From Tistlia sp040905785 (GTDB lineage: Bacteria; Pseudomonadota; Alphaproteobacteria; Kiloniellales; DSM-21159), in NCBI RefSeq assembly GCF_040905785.1, contig NZ_JBBDQW010000016.1, positions 1 through 64,000 of the forward strand: DNA of 64,000 nucleotides. The letters run 5' to 3'. The position numbers were made by a program, and so were the translations under genes. Shown here in pieces: positions 8,601 to 21,878 of the stretch (position 1 is its first letter; every line of letters begins with the position of its first letter). Under the pieces are notes generated by a model, which saw nothing but the letters and a program-made list of their open reading frames with translations, was not told the DNA's origin and made no database searches.

Positions 8601-8850
8601 TCCGCTCGCTCTTCCGTTTCGCCGCATGGGACCATGGAGGAGGTTCTAAGGGATTCCGGCGCGCTCTACAATCCGTAGGACGGCCTCCTGCGCCCGCGGA
8701 ACCTCGCGCCGGGGACCATGGAACCTATCCCCGACACCGTGTCTTATATTCTGTGGAGGGGCAGCAGATCGATCGAGGCGGTGACAGGATCGGTCGCGGC
8801 GCCCGACGGTTCGTCCAGTCCAAAGCCGATCATCCACCGGAAGAAGTCCC
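8601..8850. other. non-coding divergent gap
   Basis: This is a 250-base gap between the small secreted copper-block protein (minus) and the heme oxygenase gene (plus). It must hold promoters for both directions. I see a short AT-richer stretch, gtcttatattctgtgg, near 8741-8756 but no recognisable sigma-factor or CueR box. Two GGAAC sequences occur here, but neither has CGTT at 16-17 bases. Confidence 0.4.
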
Positions 8851-9582
8851 TTGGCCCGCCTTTTCCAATCCCTTGTGCAAGCGCTTTCCACACAGGAAAG
8901 GGCGCCGCAGGCAGTTGCCGAGGCGCCCCTACCGCAGGCGCCCCGGCCGCAGGCGCCCGACGTCGCGCTGCCGACGCCGCGCAGGGTGGCTCGGCATGCC
9001 CAGGTCCCCCTGGAGGGTGAGGGCCAGAACCTGCGCTTCCGGCTGCGGCGGGAGATCGAGGAGGTCCACGCTCGTCTCGACGAGGCTTTCGCCCGCCTCG
9101 ACTTCGCCCGCCGCCGCGACTACGAGCGCTTCCTCTCGGTCAGCGCCAGCGTCGTACCGGCCTTGGAGCTGGCTCTTGAGCGCGGCGGCATCGAGGGGAT
9201 CCTCCCGGACTGGCCGAGACGGCGTCGGCGCCACGCGTTGCTCGCCGACCTCGAGCGGCTGGGCCTCGCGGCGCCGGCGCCGGTCGCCGTCGAGGCCGGC
9301 GGCCGCCACCGGCAACTCGGCCTCGCCTATGCCCTGGAGGGCTCGCGCAACGGTGCGAGGCTCATGATGAGGGTCGTCGCTCGGTCGGACGATCCCGCGG
9401 TGCGCGCCACGACCGGCTTCCTCGGCCATGGCGGATCCGAGGCGCTGTGGACCAGCTTCCTCGCGCTGCTCGACCGCCGGCCCGCCTCGGAGTCCGAGTC
9501 GTCGGAGGCGTCGGCGGGTGCCCGCGCGGTCTTCGAGGCCTATCTGGTGGCGCTCGACGCCTGCCCTGGACGCCCGTCTTGA
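8851..9582 (+). CDS. bphO: biliverdin-forming heme oxygenase
   Basis: A 243-residue protein of the bacterial heme oxygenase family (BphO/HemO type). These proteins open heme to biliverdin, the chromophore of bacteriophytochromes. The core starts near residue 60 with LRREIEEVHARLDEAF, whose His is the probable proximal heme ligand. LGLAYALEGSRNGARLM and the downstream TTGFLG segment form the distal side. The first 55 residues are a Pro/Ala-rich tail not usual for the family. The start is a TTG with GGAAGAAG five bases upstream; a GTG eight codons in is an alternative. It directly precedes and overlaps the bacteriophytochrome gene, so enzyme and photoreceptor are probably made together. Confidence 0.85.
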   Translation: MARLFQSLVQALSTQERAPQAVAEAPLPQAPRPQAPDVALPTPRRVARHAQVPLEGEGQNLRFRLRREIEEVHARLDEAFARLDFARRRDYERFLSVSASVVPALELALERGGIEGILPDWPRRRRRHALLADLERLGLAAPAPVAVEAGGRHRQLGLAYALEGSRNGARLMMRVVARSDDPAVRATTGFLGHGGSEALWTSFLALLDRRPASESESSEASAGARAVFEAYLVALDACPGRPS

Positions 9583-12230
9583 CCGGCACTCGAAGGGACC
9601 GGCCGCCGCCTGGCAAGGGGGAGCGCGGCCAGGAGACGGAGGCGGAAGTCCCGGAGACCTTCCAGGTCGACCTGACCAACTGCGACCGGGAGCCGATCCA
9701 CCTGCTGGGCGCGATCCAGCCCTTCGGCTTCCTGCTCGCCGTCTCGCCGGACTGGGTCGTTCAGCGCGTCTCGGCGAACTGCGAGGATTGGCTCGGCCGG
9801 CCTGCCGAGCAGCTGCTCGGCAGGCCGGCGAACGAGGTGCTGAGCGGCGAGGCGATTCACGCCCTGCGCAATCGCCTGCAGTACCTGCGCGGCGCGAACG
9901 CCGTCGAGCCGCTCTTCAACGTCGGGATCGCGGCAGGGCGGCCGCCGCTGGACCTGTCGGTGCATCTGTCCGGCGGGACGATCGTGATCGAGGGCGAACC
10001 CGCCCACGACACCGGTCTCGCTTCCGCGAGCGGCTCGGTTCGCGCGATGATCGGCCGCCTCCAGGCGACGAACGGCCTCGACCAGCTGCTCCGCGACGCC
10101 GCGCGCCTGCTCCAGGCGCTGACCGGCTACGACCGCGTCATGGTCTATCGCTTCGACGACAACGGATCCGGCAAGGTCGTCGCCGAGTCGCTGCGCGGCG
10201 GCATGCCCTCCTTCCTGGGCCAGCACTTCCCGGCCGCCGACATTCCCCAGCAGGCGCGTCGGCTCTACCTGCGCAACTGGCTGCGCCTGATCGCCGACGC
10301 CGCCGCCGAGCCGGTCCCGGTCGTGCCGGCGCGCGACGCCCAGGGCGCGCCGCTCGACCTGTCGATGTCGGGGCTGCGCTCGGTCTCGCCGATTCATCTC
10401 GAATACCTGTCGAACATGGGCGTGCGTGGCTCCATGTCGGTCTCGGTGATCGTCGGCGGCCGGCTCTGGGGGCTGCTGGCCTGCCACCATCGCGAGCCGC
10501 TGATCCTGCCGCTCGAGACGCGCACCGCGGCCGAGCTGTTCGGTCAGGTCTTCTCGCTACTGGTCGAATCCGGCGAGCGCAAGGAGGAGGTCGCCTACGA
10601 TGAGCGCGCCCGCTCGCTGCACCTCCGGCTGATGGGCAGCCTGGCGTCCGCGGCGACGACGGCGCAGAACATCGCGGCCTACCTCGACGAGATGCAACAG
10701 GTGCTGGCCTGCCACGGCGTCGGCATCTGGGCCGAGGGCGAAGCGACGCTGAAGGGCGTGACGCCGACGCCGGAGCAGTTCGAAGCCCTGGCCGACTTCC
10801 TGACGCGGACAGCCGGAAGCGAGCTCTACGCCACCGACCGGCTCTCGGAGGTCTATCCCGAGGCAGAGAGCCTCCTGCCCGAGATCGCCGGCCTGCTCGC
10901 CGTGCCGATCTCGCGTGCGCCGAGGGACTACCTAGTCCTGTTCCGCCGCGAGGTGGCCGGCGAGGTCACGTGGGCCGGAGACCCGGCCAAGGCCGTCACC
11001 CCCGGTCCCAGCGGACCGCGCCTGACGCCACGCAGATCCTTCGAGCTGTGGCAGGAGGTCGTGCGCGGCCAGTCGGAGCCCTGGAGCTCCGCCGACCGTC
11101 ACTTCGCCGAGGCGCTGCGGGTCACGATCCTGGAAGTCATGCTCAGTCTGGGCGAGGTGGTCTCGCGCGACCGCGAGCAGGCGCGCCAGAAGCAGGACCT
11201 GCTGATCGCAGAGCTGAACCACCGGGTGCGCAACATCCTGGCGCTGATGCGCGCGATCGTGGGCCAGAGCCGGCCCGGCTTCGACAACGTCGACGAGTTC
11301 GCCGAAGTGCTTGGGGACCGCATCCAGGCGCTTGCCCGCGCGCACGACCAGATCACCCGCGATAACTGGGGACCCGCTTCCTTCCGCGGCCTGGTCGAGG
11401 CCGAGGTCGCGGCCTACCTGCTGCGGCAGCCCGAGCGGGTGCAGCTGCAGGGACCGGAGCTGCTGATCCGGCCCCAGGCCTTCTCGACGCTCGCCCTGGT
11501 CTTCCACGAGCTGATGACCAATGCCGGAAAGTACGGCGCGCTGTCGAACGGCGAGGGCTCGGTCGCGGTCGCCTGGCGGCTGGAGGGCGAAGAGGGCGAC
11601 ATGGTCGTCGAATGGAGCGAGTCGCACGGGCCACCGGTCACGCTACCCGACCATCGTGGCTTCGGCTCGACCATCATCGAGCGGTCCGTCCCCTACGACC
11701 TGCACGGCCGCGCCGAGATCGAGTTCCGGCCCGAGGGCCTGCGAGCCAACTTCATGGTGCCTGCGCAGCATGTCGTCCCGGCCCCGCTCGAGGATCCGAT
11801 GGCGAGGGAGGAGGCCTGGAGCGGGACGCCGGCTCCCTACCGGCGATCGGCCGGCCACGCGCTGATCGTCGAGGACAACATGATCCTCGCGATCGAGACG
11901 GAGGACCTGCTGCGCGAGACGGGCTTTTCGACGGCCGAGAGCGTCCCCAGCGTAAGCGCCGCCTACGACAGGATCGGCATCGAGAAGCCGGACTTTGCGG
12001 TGCTCGACGTCAATCTGGGGCAAGAGACCAGCTTCGCCGTGGCGGATCGCCTGGCCGAACTCGGCATCCCCTTCGTCTTTGCGACCGGCTATGGTGACCA
12101 GGCCGTACTGCCGGCAGCGCACAAGCATCGGCCGCTTCTGGCGAAGCCGCTCGACGGCCAGTTGTTGCGCCGAGTGCTCGACGGCCTCGAAGCGGGCGCG
12201 GCCGACTTACCTAATCCGGAAGCGCGGTGA
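9579..12230 (+). CDS. bphP: bacteriophytochrome HWE histidine kinase with C-terminal receiver domain
   Basis: An 883-residue red/far-red photoreceptor kinase. The PAS domain carries the biliverdin-attachment Cys35 in TNCDREPIH. The GAF domain contains FPAADIP (Asp221) and PIHLEYLSNMGV. The PHY domain shows the tongue motif PRRSF. An HWE-type kinase follows, with phospho-accepting His548 in AELNHRVRNI. The C-terminus is a receiver domain with Asp810 in VLDVNLG. The start is uncertain: the best candidate is a TTG overlapping the heme oxygenase stop (TTGA), without a clear ribosome-binding site. HWE kinases commonly act on PhyR, and nepR/phyR follow immediately, so light control of the general stress response is a reasonable inference. 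Confidence 0.9.
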   Translation: MTGTRRDRPPPGKGERGQETEAEVPETFQVDLTNCDREPIHLLGAIQPFGFLLAVSPDWVVQRVSANCEDWLGRPAEQLLGRPANEVLSGEAIHALRNRLQYLRGANAVEPLFNVGIAAGRPPLDLSVHLSGGTIVIEGEPAHDTGLASASGSVRAMIGRLQATNGLDQLLRDAARLLQALTGYDRVMVYRFDDNGSGKVVAESLRGGMPSFLGQHFPAADIPQQARRLYLRNWLRLIADAAAEPVPVVPARDAQGAPLDLSMSGLRSVSPIHLEYLSNMGVRGSMSVSVIVGGRLWGLLACHHREPLILPLETRTAAELFGQVFSLLVESGERKEEVAYDERARSLHLRLMGSLASAATTAQNIAAYLDEMQQVLACHGVGIWAEGEATLKGVTPTPEQFEALADFLTRTAGSELYATDRLSEVYPEAESLLPEIAGLLAVPISRAPRDYLVLFRREVAGEVTWAGDPAKAVTPGPSGPRLTPRRSFELWQEVVRGQSEPWSSADRHFAEALRVTILEVMLSLGEVVSRDREQARQKQDLLIAELNHRVRNILALMRAIVGQSRPGFDNVDEFAEVLGDRIQALARAHDQITRDNWGPASFRGLVEAEVAAYLLRQPERVQLQGPELLIRPQAFSTLALVFHELMTNAGKYGALSNGEGSVAVAWRLEGEEGDMVVEWSESHGPPVTLPDHRGFGSTIIERSVPYDLHGRAEIEFRPEGLRANFMVPAQHVVPAPLEDPMAREEAWSGTPAPYRRSAGHALIVEDNMILAIETEDLLRETGFSTAESVPSVSAAYDRIGIEKPDFAVLDVNLGQETSFAVADRLAELGIPFVFATGYGDQAVLPAAHKHRPLLAKPLDGQLLRRVLDGLEAGAADLPNPEAR

Positions 12231-12242
12231 CGGCCGGCGTTT

Positions 12243-12500
12243 TCAGTCCCCGCCGTCGCGCTCCCGGGCCTCGAGGCAACGCAGCAGTTCGGCAAAGCGA
12301 TCCGGCAGGGGTTCCTGCAGGACATCATCGAACAACTCGCCGAGCTGGCGACCGATCCAAGGGATGTCGGCCGGCATTTCGGCGCTCACGGGCTGGGGCC
12401 AGCCGCTGCGCCCGGAGAGGGGCGGTGTCGCGCGTCGCTGAGTCTTGATACCGGGTCCAAAATCACGCATGGCGGCTTGCCACAACTCCTTGTAGTTCAT
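12243..12500 (-). CDS. nepR: NepR-family anti-sigma factor
   Basis: An 85-residue protein whose C-terminal half, LGELFDDVLQEPLPDRF followed by AELLRCLE, matches the NepR signature. NepR binds the general-stress sigma factor EcfG and is released when phosphorylated PhyR mimics the sigma factor. The N-terminal half is basic and Pro-rich and probably disordered. The start at 12498-12500 has a poor ribosome-binding site; an in-frame ATG at 12468-12470 is an alternative. It lies convergent to the bacteriophytochrome gene (12-base gap) and divergent from phyR. An EcfG-type promoter lies 98 bases upstream. Confidence 0.88.
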   Translation of the reverse strand: MNYKELWQAAMRDFGPGIKTQRRATPPLSGRSGWPQPVSAEMPADIPWIGRQLGELFDDVLQEPLPDRFAELLRCLEARERDGGD

Positions 12501-12597
12501 CGGCCGTTTTCGGCCGATCCGTGCCGCCGTCCTGCTGTTCTATCGATCTCGTCTCCCTCGTTCCCGAGTTGGAGCGGATCAACTACTATGCAATCAG

Positions 12598-12622
12598 AAC
12601 GCTCCCAGATGGGGCAGGTTCC
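12598..12622 (-). promoter_or_regulatory. EcfG-type promoter of nepR
   Basis: On the minus strand GGAAC (12622-12618) and CGTT (12601-12598) are separated by exactly 16 bases. This is the published alphaproteobacterial EcfG consensus GGAAC-N16/17-CGTT. Transcription would start near 12590, giving a leader of about 90 bases before nepR. Autoregulation of nepR by its own sigma factor is usual in this system. Confidence 0.82.
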
Positions 12623-12714
12623 ACCAAGCAACGCCCTAGTCATCGCGTCGCCCTTCTGCTATCCGAACCGGCGAGACTGGACCCGCGCCGGGCGTTCCAA
12701 CAAGGAGTTCCGCT

Positions 12715-13506
12715 TTGTCGCTCTCGACCATGATCGCTCCACAGATCCCCTTTCTGAGGCGCTACGCCCGCGCGCTCAGAGGGCAGCAGGAAGCCGGCGA
12801 CGCCTTCGTCGTGGCGACCCTGGAGGCGCTGCTCGCCGAGCCGGAGGACTTTCCGCGCGAGCTCGGGCCGCGGGCCGGGCTCTACAAGGTTTTCCATCGG
12901 ATCTGGGCGAGCACCCACAACGACGACTACGAACCCTCTGAGCCGGAAAGCCCCGGGGAGTCCGGTGCCCAGCGGCGGTTGGAGCGACTGACCCCGCGCA
13001 GCCGCCAGGCGCTGCTGCTGACCGCGCTGGAAGGCTTCTCCGTCGAGGAAGCCGCGACCATCCTGGACAGCACCGCGGAGGAGGTTCAGGGCCTGATCGC
13101 CGACGCCATCGGCGAGATCGAGCGTCAGGCCCGCACGCGCGTCCTGATCATCGAGGACGAGCCGATCATCTCGGCCGACCTGGAGATGATCGTGAAGGGG
13201 CTGCGCCACGACGTCATCGCCGTCGCGCGGACGCGCAGCGAGGCGGTCAGCACGGCCCAGCGAGAGCGGCCGGGCCTGGTCCTCGCGGACATCCAGCTGG
13301 CCGACGGCTCGTCGGGCATCGATGCCGTGACCGAGATTCTCTCCAGCTTCGACGTGCCCGTCATCTTCATCACGGCCTTCCCGGAGCGTCTGCTGACCGG
13401 CGAGCGGCCCGAGCCCTCCTTCCTGATCACCAAGCCCTACCAGGACGACACCGTGCGGGCCGCGATCGGCCAGGCGCTGTTCTTCCGCCAGAAGGCCGCC
13501 GACTGA
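12715..13506 (+). CDS. phyR: general stress response regulator PhyR
   Basis: A 263-residue PhyR. Residues about 1-125 form the sigma-like domain (PFLRRYARALRGQQEAGDAF and LTPRSRQALLLTALEGF). Residues about 138-255 form a receiver domain with VLIIEDEP and phospho-acceptor Asp192 in LVLADIQLADG. Phosphorylated PhyR binds NepR and frees EcfG. The start is a TTG at 12715, chosen because AAGGAG lies 7 bases upstream; an ATG five codons later lacks such a site. It is divergent from nepR. No ecfG follows: a long palindrome ends the gene, so the sigma factor must be encoded elsewhere. Confidence 0.94.
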   Translation: MSLSTMIAPQIPFLRRYARALRGQQEAGDAFVVATLEALLAEPEDFPRELGPRAGLYKVFHRIWASTHNDDYEPSEPESPGESGAQRRLERLTPRSRQALLLTALEGFSVEEAATILDSTAEEVQGLIADAIGEIERQARTRVLIIEDEPIISADLEMIVKGLRHDVIAVARTRSEAVSTAQRERPGLVLADIQLADGSSGIDAVTEILSSFDVPVIFITAFPERLLTGERPEPSFLITKPYQDDTVRAAIGQALFFRQKAAD

Positions 13507-13552
13507 CCGCCGACTGACCGGCGGGGCCCCTCCCCGCAGCCCTCGTCCTCAG

Positions 13553-13598
13553 CATGAAAGAACCCGGCCGGAGCCTGCTCCGGCCGGGTTCTTTCATG
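13553..13598. terminator. 46-base perfect palindrome, probable terminator of phyR
   Basis: The arms catgaaagaacccggccggagc and its exact reverse complement are separated by only two bases. The right arm supplies the T-rich stretch (ttcttt) expected after a terminator stem, and the left arm gives the same on the other strand. It lies 47 bases after the phyR stop codon. Confidence 0.8.
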
Positions 13599-13633
13599 CC
13601 CTGACCTGTCCGGGCGACGCACCCGGCGCCGCG

Positions 13634-13659
13634 GGAACTTCCCGCTGCGGAACCGCGTT
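13634..13659 (+). promoter_or_regulatory. EcfG-type promoter of the peptidoglycan-binding-domain gene
   Basis: GGAAC at 13634-13638 and CGTT at 13656-13659 are separated by 17 bases, matching the EcfG consensus GGAAC-N16/17-CGTT. The predicted start of transcription is near 13667, about 95 bases before the ATG at 13761. The gene therefore looks like a member of the general stress regulon. Confidence 0.78.
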
Positions 13660-13760
13660 GGTTCGCGCAAGCAGGACGGTGGAGCGGCGGCGCAGAGCCA
13701 TCGAGGGGTCGATGGCATGACAGAGCGCCTGTGCCCCGGACCAGAGTCCAGGAGGACCAG

Positions 13761-14465
13761 ATGACACGCTCGTTCGGCACGATCCCCGTGGGCCTCTTAC
13801 CGGCTCGCACACTCGCCCTGGCGGCGAGCCTCGTCCTGGTCGCGGGCGTCTCCGCCGCGCAGGCCGGCGAGGCCGCCCCGCCCCGGGTCGCCGAGCCGGT
13901 CGCGCTGTTCCAGCAGGCCGTGATGCAGGAGCACCGCTCGGCCTATCGCTCCTCGGAGCCTCAACTCCAGCGCATGGAGACCGCGCAGCAGGCCGCCGAT
14001 CGGCGCTCGGCCGAGATTCGCCGGATCCAGGCGTCGCTGACTCAGCTCGGCTTCGATCCAGGCCCGCTCGACGGCAAGCTCGGGCCGCAGACGCGCAGCG
14101 CCATCCGCGCCTTCGAGCAGGAGCGGCAGCAGGCCCCGAGCGGCAGGGCGAGCCCGGCATTGCTGCGCGACCTCTCCGGCGCCCTGGCCGAAGCCAGGCA
14201 GAGCCGGCGCCCGGCGACCGTCGCGAAGGCACCCGCGGCGGTGGAGCCGATCGTGACCGCCGCGGAGGAGCCCTCGAAGCCGCGCGTCCGGCTGATCTCC
14301 AGTGCCGAGGCGGCGGAGCCGGTGCCGGCGGCGCGCGTCGCACCGGCCGGCCCGCAGGACTACGGCCTTCGCGACGCGATCGCGGAATCCTGGTCGATCG
14401 TGAGCAGCCTGTCGGGGGCGATGTTCGACCTGGTCCAGGCGCAGGCGCTCGACGCCACGCGGTGA
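13761..14465 (+). CDS. secreted protein with peptidoglycan-binding domain
   Basis: A 234-residue protein with a signal peptide (about residues 1-37, LALAASLVLVAGVSAAQA). A single PF01471-type peptidoglycan-binding repeat follows at about residues 83-130 (IRRIQASLTQLGFDPGPLDG, then KLGPQTRSAIRAFEQE). The rest is Ala/Pro-rich linker ending in a short amphipathic helix. No catalytic cell-wall domain is present. The ATG is set by a strong AGGAGG site. Small single-repeat proteins of this kind are usually envelope proteins; a stress-linked envelope role is suggested by the EcfG-type promoter upstream and by the place next to phyR. Confidence 0.8.
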   Translation: MTRSFGTIPVGLLPARTLALAASLVLVAGVSAAQAGEAAPPRVAEPVALFQQAVMQEHRSAYRSSEPQLQRMETAQQAADRRSAEIRRIQASLTQLGFDPGPLDGKLGPQTRSAIRAFEQERQQAPSGRASPALLRDLSGALAEARQSRRPATVAKAPAAVEPIVTAAEEPSKPRVRLISSAEAAEPVPAARVAPAGPQDYGLRDAIAESWSIVSSLSGAMFDLVQAQALDATR

Positions 14466-14490
14466 ACCAACGAGGATCCCGATTGCTGAA

Positions 14491-14520
14491 ACCCCGGCTC
14501 TCTCGCCCAAGAGCCGGGGT
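14491..14520 (+). terminator. stem-loop terminator
   Basis: The inverted repeat accccggctct...agagccggggt has an 8-base loop and is followed by attctcgtct. It lies 25 bases after the peptidoglycan-binding-domain gene. Confidence 0.6.
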
Positions 14521-14569
14521 ATTCTCGTCTGGGCGCCGGAGCCGGGCCGAGCGTACCGGAGCCGGATCC

Positions 14570-14596
14570 GGCGGTTCCGGCGGTTCCGGCGGTTCC
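14570..14596. repeat. three tandem 9-base units ggcggttcc
   Basis: Three head-to-tail copies of ggcggttcc lie in the gap before the ethylene-receptor-like kinase gene, and flanking bases extend the symmetry (ggatccggcgg...ccgccgg). On the minus strand this gives repeated GGAACCGCC, but no CGTT follows at promoter distance. Confidence 0.6.
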
Positions 14597-14678
14597 GCCG
14601 GAGCGGACAAGTTGGATTGCCGTTGGGCGATGCCCGGTGCTAGGGGACGCCGGGCGCCATGCAAGTCGGGATTCGCCG

Positions 14679-16142
14679 ATGGATAGCTTGCTGCAGTACC
14701 TCTTCGGGGCGGCTTCCTTCATGCCCCACGGCGATTGCCTGCTCTGGCGATCCGACCTCGTCGCCCTCCACGCCGTGTCCGACGCGCTCATCGCCGTCGC
14801 CTACTTCGCGATCCCCCTGGCGATCCTGTCGTTCGTGAGGAAGCGCGAGGGATTGCGACCGGTCGAGCGCCGGCTCGGCTACCTCTTCGTGCTCTTCATC
14901 CTGCTCAGCGCCCTGACCCACCTGGCGGGCGTGGTGACGCTTTGGATTCCCGCTTACGGGGCCGAGGGCCTGATCAAGGCGGCGACGGCGGTCGTCTCGC
15001 TCTACACGGCCATGACGCTCTGGTCGCTGGTGCCGAGCTTCCTGTCCCTGCTCTCGCCGGGCGAGCTGCAGGCCATGAACGAGGGGCTGCGCAAGGAAGC
15101 TGCCGCGCACAGGGAGACTTCGGCAAAGCTGCGCAAGGCCGAGACCGAGCTGAGCAGCGCGCTCGAGGCGCGCACCCGCGAGCTGCAGGAGATCAGCGAG
15201 CGCTTCGACCTGACCCTGCGCGGCTCCGGCGTCACCGTCTTCCAGCAGGATCGCAATCTGACCTACACCTGGATGTACAACCCGCCGCAGGAGCTGGCGG
15301 ACCGGCAGTTCATCGGCCGCACCGAGCGGGAGCTGGGCCTGCCGGACGTCACCCTCGCGACCATCGAGCCGGCCAAGCGGGCAGTGCTCGAGACCGGGGA
15401 GACGACCGTGGTCGAGGTGCCCTTGCCGAGCGCCGGAAAGGATCGCTGGTTCAAGCTGTTCATCGAGCCGCTGCACGAGGGGACCGACAGAACGATCTCC
15501 GGCATCTCCTGCGTCGCGATCGACGTCACCGACGAGAAGGCCGTCGAGACGCAGCTGCGCATCGTGCTGCGCGAGCTCACCCACCGGACCAAGAACATTC
15601 TGATGATCGTGCAGGCGATCGCGCGCCAGACCGCACGCAACGTCGACAGCCCGACGGACTTCATCAAGCGCTTCTCGGCGCGCCTCAGCGCGCTCGCCAG
15701 TGCGCACGACATACTTGTCAACCGCGGCTGGTCGGCGGCCTCACTTCAGGAACTGGTCGAGGACCAGCTGGCCTACCTGCCCGACGGCCCCCGCCAGGCG
15801 GTGAGGATCGAGGGGCCCGACCTCGAGCTGGGCGCCAACCAGGCGCAGAACCTGGCACTCGCCATCCATGAGCTCTCGACCAACGCGACGAAGTTCGGTG
15901 CCCTGTCGGTCGAGAGCGGATCGGTGGAGGTCGCCTGGAACGTCGAGGTGGCCGCCGACGGACCTTGCGTGACCCTGGTATGGCACGAGGTCGGCGGGCC
16001 GCCGGTGGTCGAGCCCGACGCCGCCGGCTTCGGGCGGCTGATGCTCGAGAAGCTGGTACCCGACGCGATCTCCGGGACCGCCGAGCTCGACTTCCCCGAA
16101 GGCGGCCTGCGCTGGCGGATCAGCTTCCCGCTCGATCCCTGA
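14679..16142 (+). CDS. HWE histidine kinase with ethylene-receptor-like membrane domain
   Basis: A 487-residue sensor kinase. Three membrane helices (about residues 30-125) resemble the ethylene-binding domain of ETR1: SDALIAVAYFAIP carries Asp35 and Tyr42, and FILLSALTHL carries Ile74 and His81. A coiled segment (about 128-185), a PAS domain (about 186-295) and an HWE kinase with His302 in LTHRTKNI follow. At the position of ETR1 Cys65, the copper ligand, this protein has Ser77. Bound copper and ethylene sensing are therefore doubtful. There is no receiver domain. Its kinase class and its position near phyR suggest it may also feed the general stress response. The start at 14679 lacks a strong ribosome-binding site. 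Confidence 0.87.
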   Translation: MDSLLQYLFGAASFMPHGDCLLWRSDLVALHAVSDALIAVAYFAIPLAILSFVRKREGLRPVERRLGYLFVLFILLSALTHLAGVVTLWIPAYGAEGLIKAATAVVSLYTAMTLWSLVPSFLSLLSPGELQAMNEGLRKEAAAHRETSAKLRKAETELSSALEARTRELQEISERFDLTLRGSGVTVFQQDRNLTYTWMYNPPQELADRQFIGRTERELGLPDVTLATIEPAKRAVLETGETTVVEVPLPSAGKDRWFKLFIEPLHEGTDRTISGISCVAIDVTDEKAVETQLRIVLRELTHRTKNILMIVQAIARQTARNVDSPTDFIKRFSARLSALASAHDILVNRGWSAASLQELVEDQLAYLPDGPRQAVRIEGPDLELGANQAQNLALAIHELSTNATKFGALSVESGSVEVAWNVEVAADGPCVTLVWHEVGGPPVVEPDAAGFGRLMLEKLVPDAISGTAELDFPEGGLRWRISFPLDP

Positions 16143-16167
16143 CGGCGCGCCCGCTGCCGGCGCGGGC

Positions 16168-16192
16168 GGAACGCCGGCCCGGCTCTGGCGTT
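16168..16192 (+). promoter_or_regulatory. EcfG-type promoter of the glycogen/trehalose operon
   Basis: GGAAC (16168-16172) and CGTT (16189-16192) are separated by 16 bases, an exact match to the EcfG consensus. It lies in the 237-base gap after the sensor kinase. Transcription would begin near 16200, leaving a leader of about 180 bases before the GTG of glgE. This places seven alpha-glucan and trehalose genes under probable general-stress control. Confidence 0.8.
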
Positions 16193-16379
16193 AGGAACCA
16201 CAACGTCCCGACGTCCGGTCTCCCGCACAGACCGCCGCCGCGGCTCCTTGCCGGTGCTCCAGCCGGCTGGACGCTTAACGATCGGCGGTCGCCGGGGTTA
16301 GGCTGAGCCGGCTTCCCGCCGCTGTAGGGCAGGCTGGAAACCGACGACCAGGAACCGCACGGGGAGGCGGATTGATCAC

Positions 16380-18476
<2,097 letters not shown>

Positions 18477-18488
18477 GAGGTGGCGAGC

Positions 18489-21874
<3,386 letters not shown>

Positions 21875-21878
<4 letters not shown>

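Noticed and set aside
8700..8760. EcfG promoter before heme oxygenase
   Set aside because: Two GGAAC blocks occur (near 8699 and 8719), but CGTT is not found 16 or 17 bases downstream; the nearest sequence is CGTG at a wrong distance.
12501..13760. An ecfG sigma factor gene next to nepR/phyR
   Set aside because: No open frame on either strand resembles an ECF sigma factor; PhyR carries only a sigma-like mimic domain fused to a receiver.
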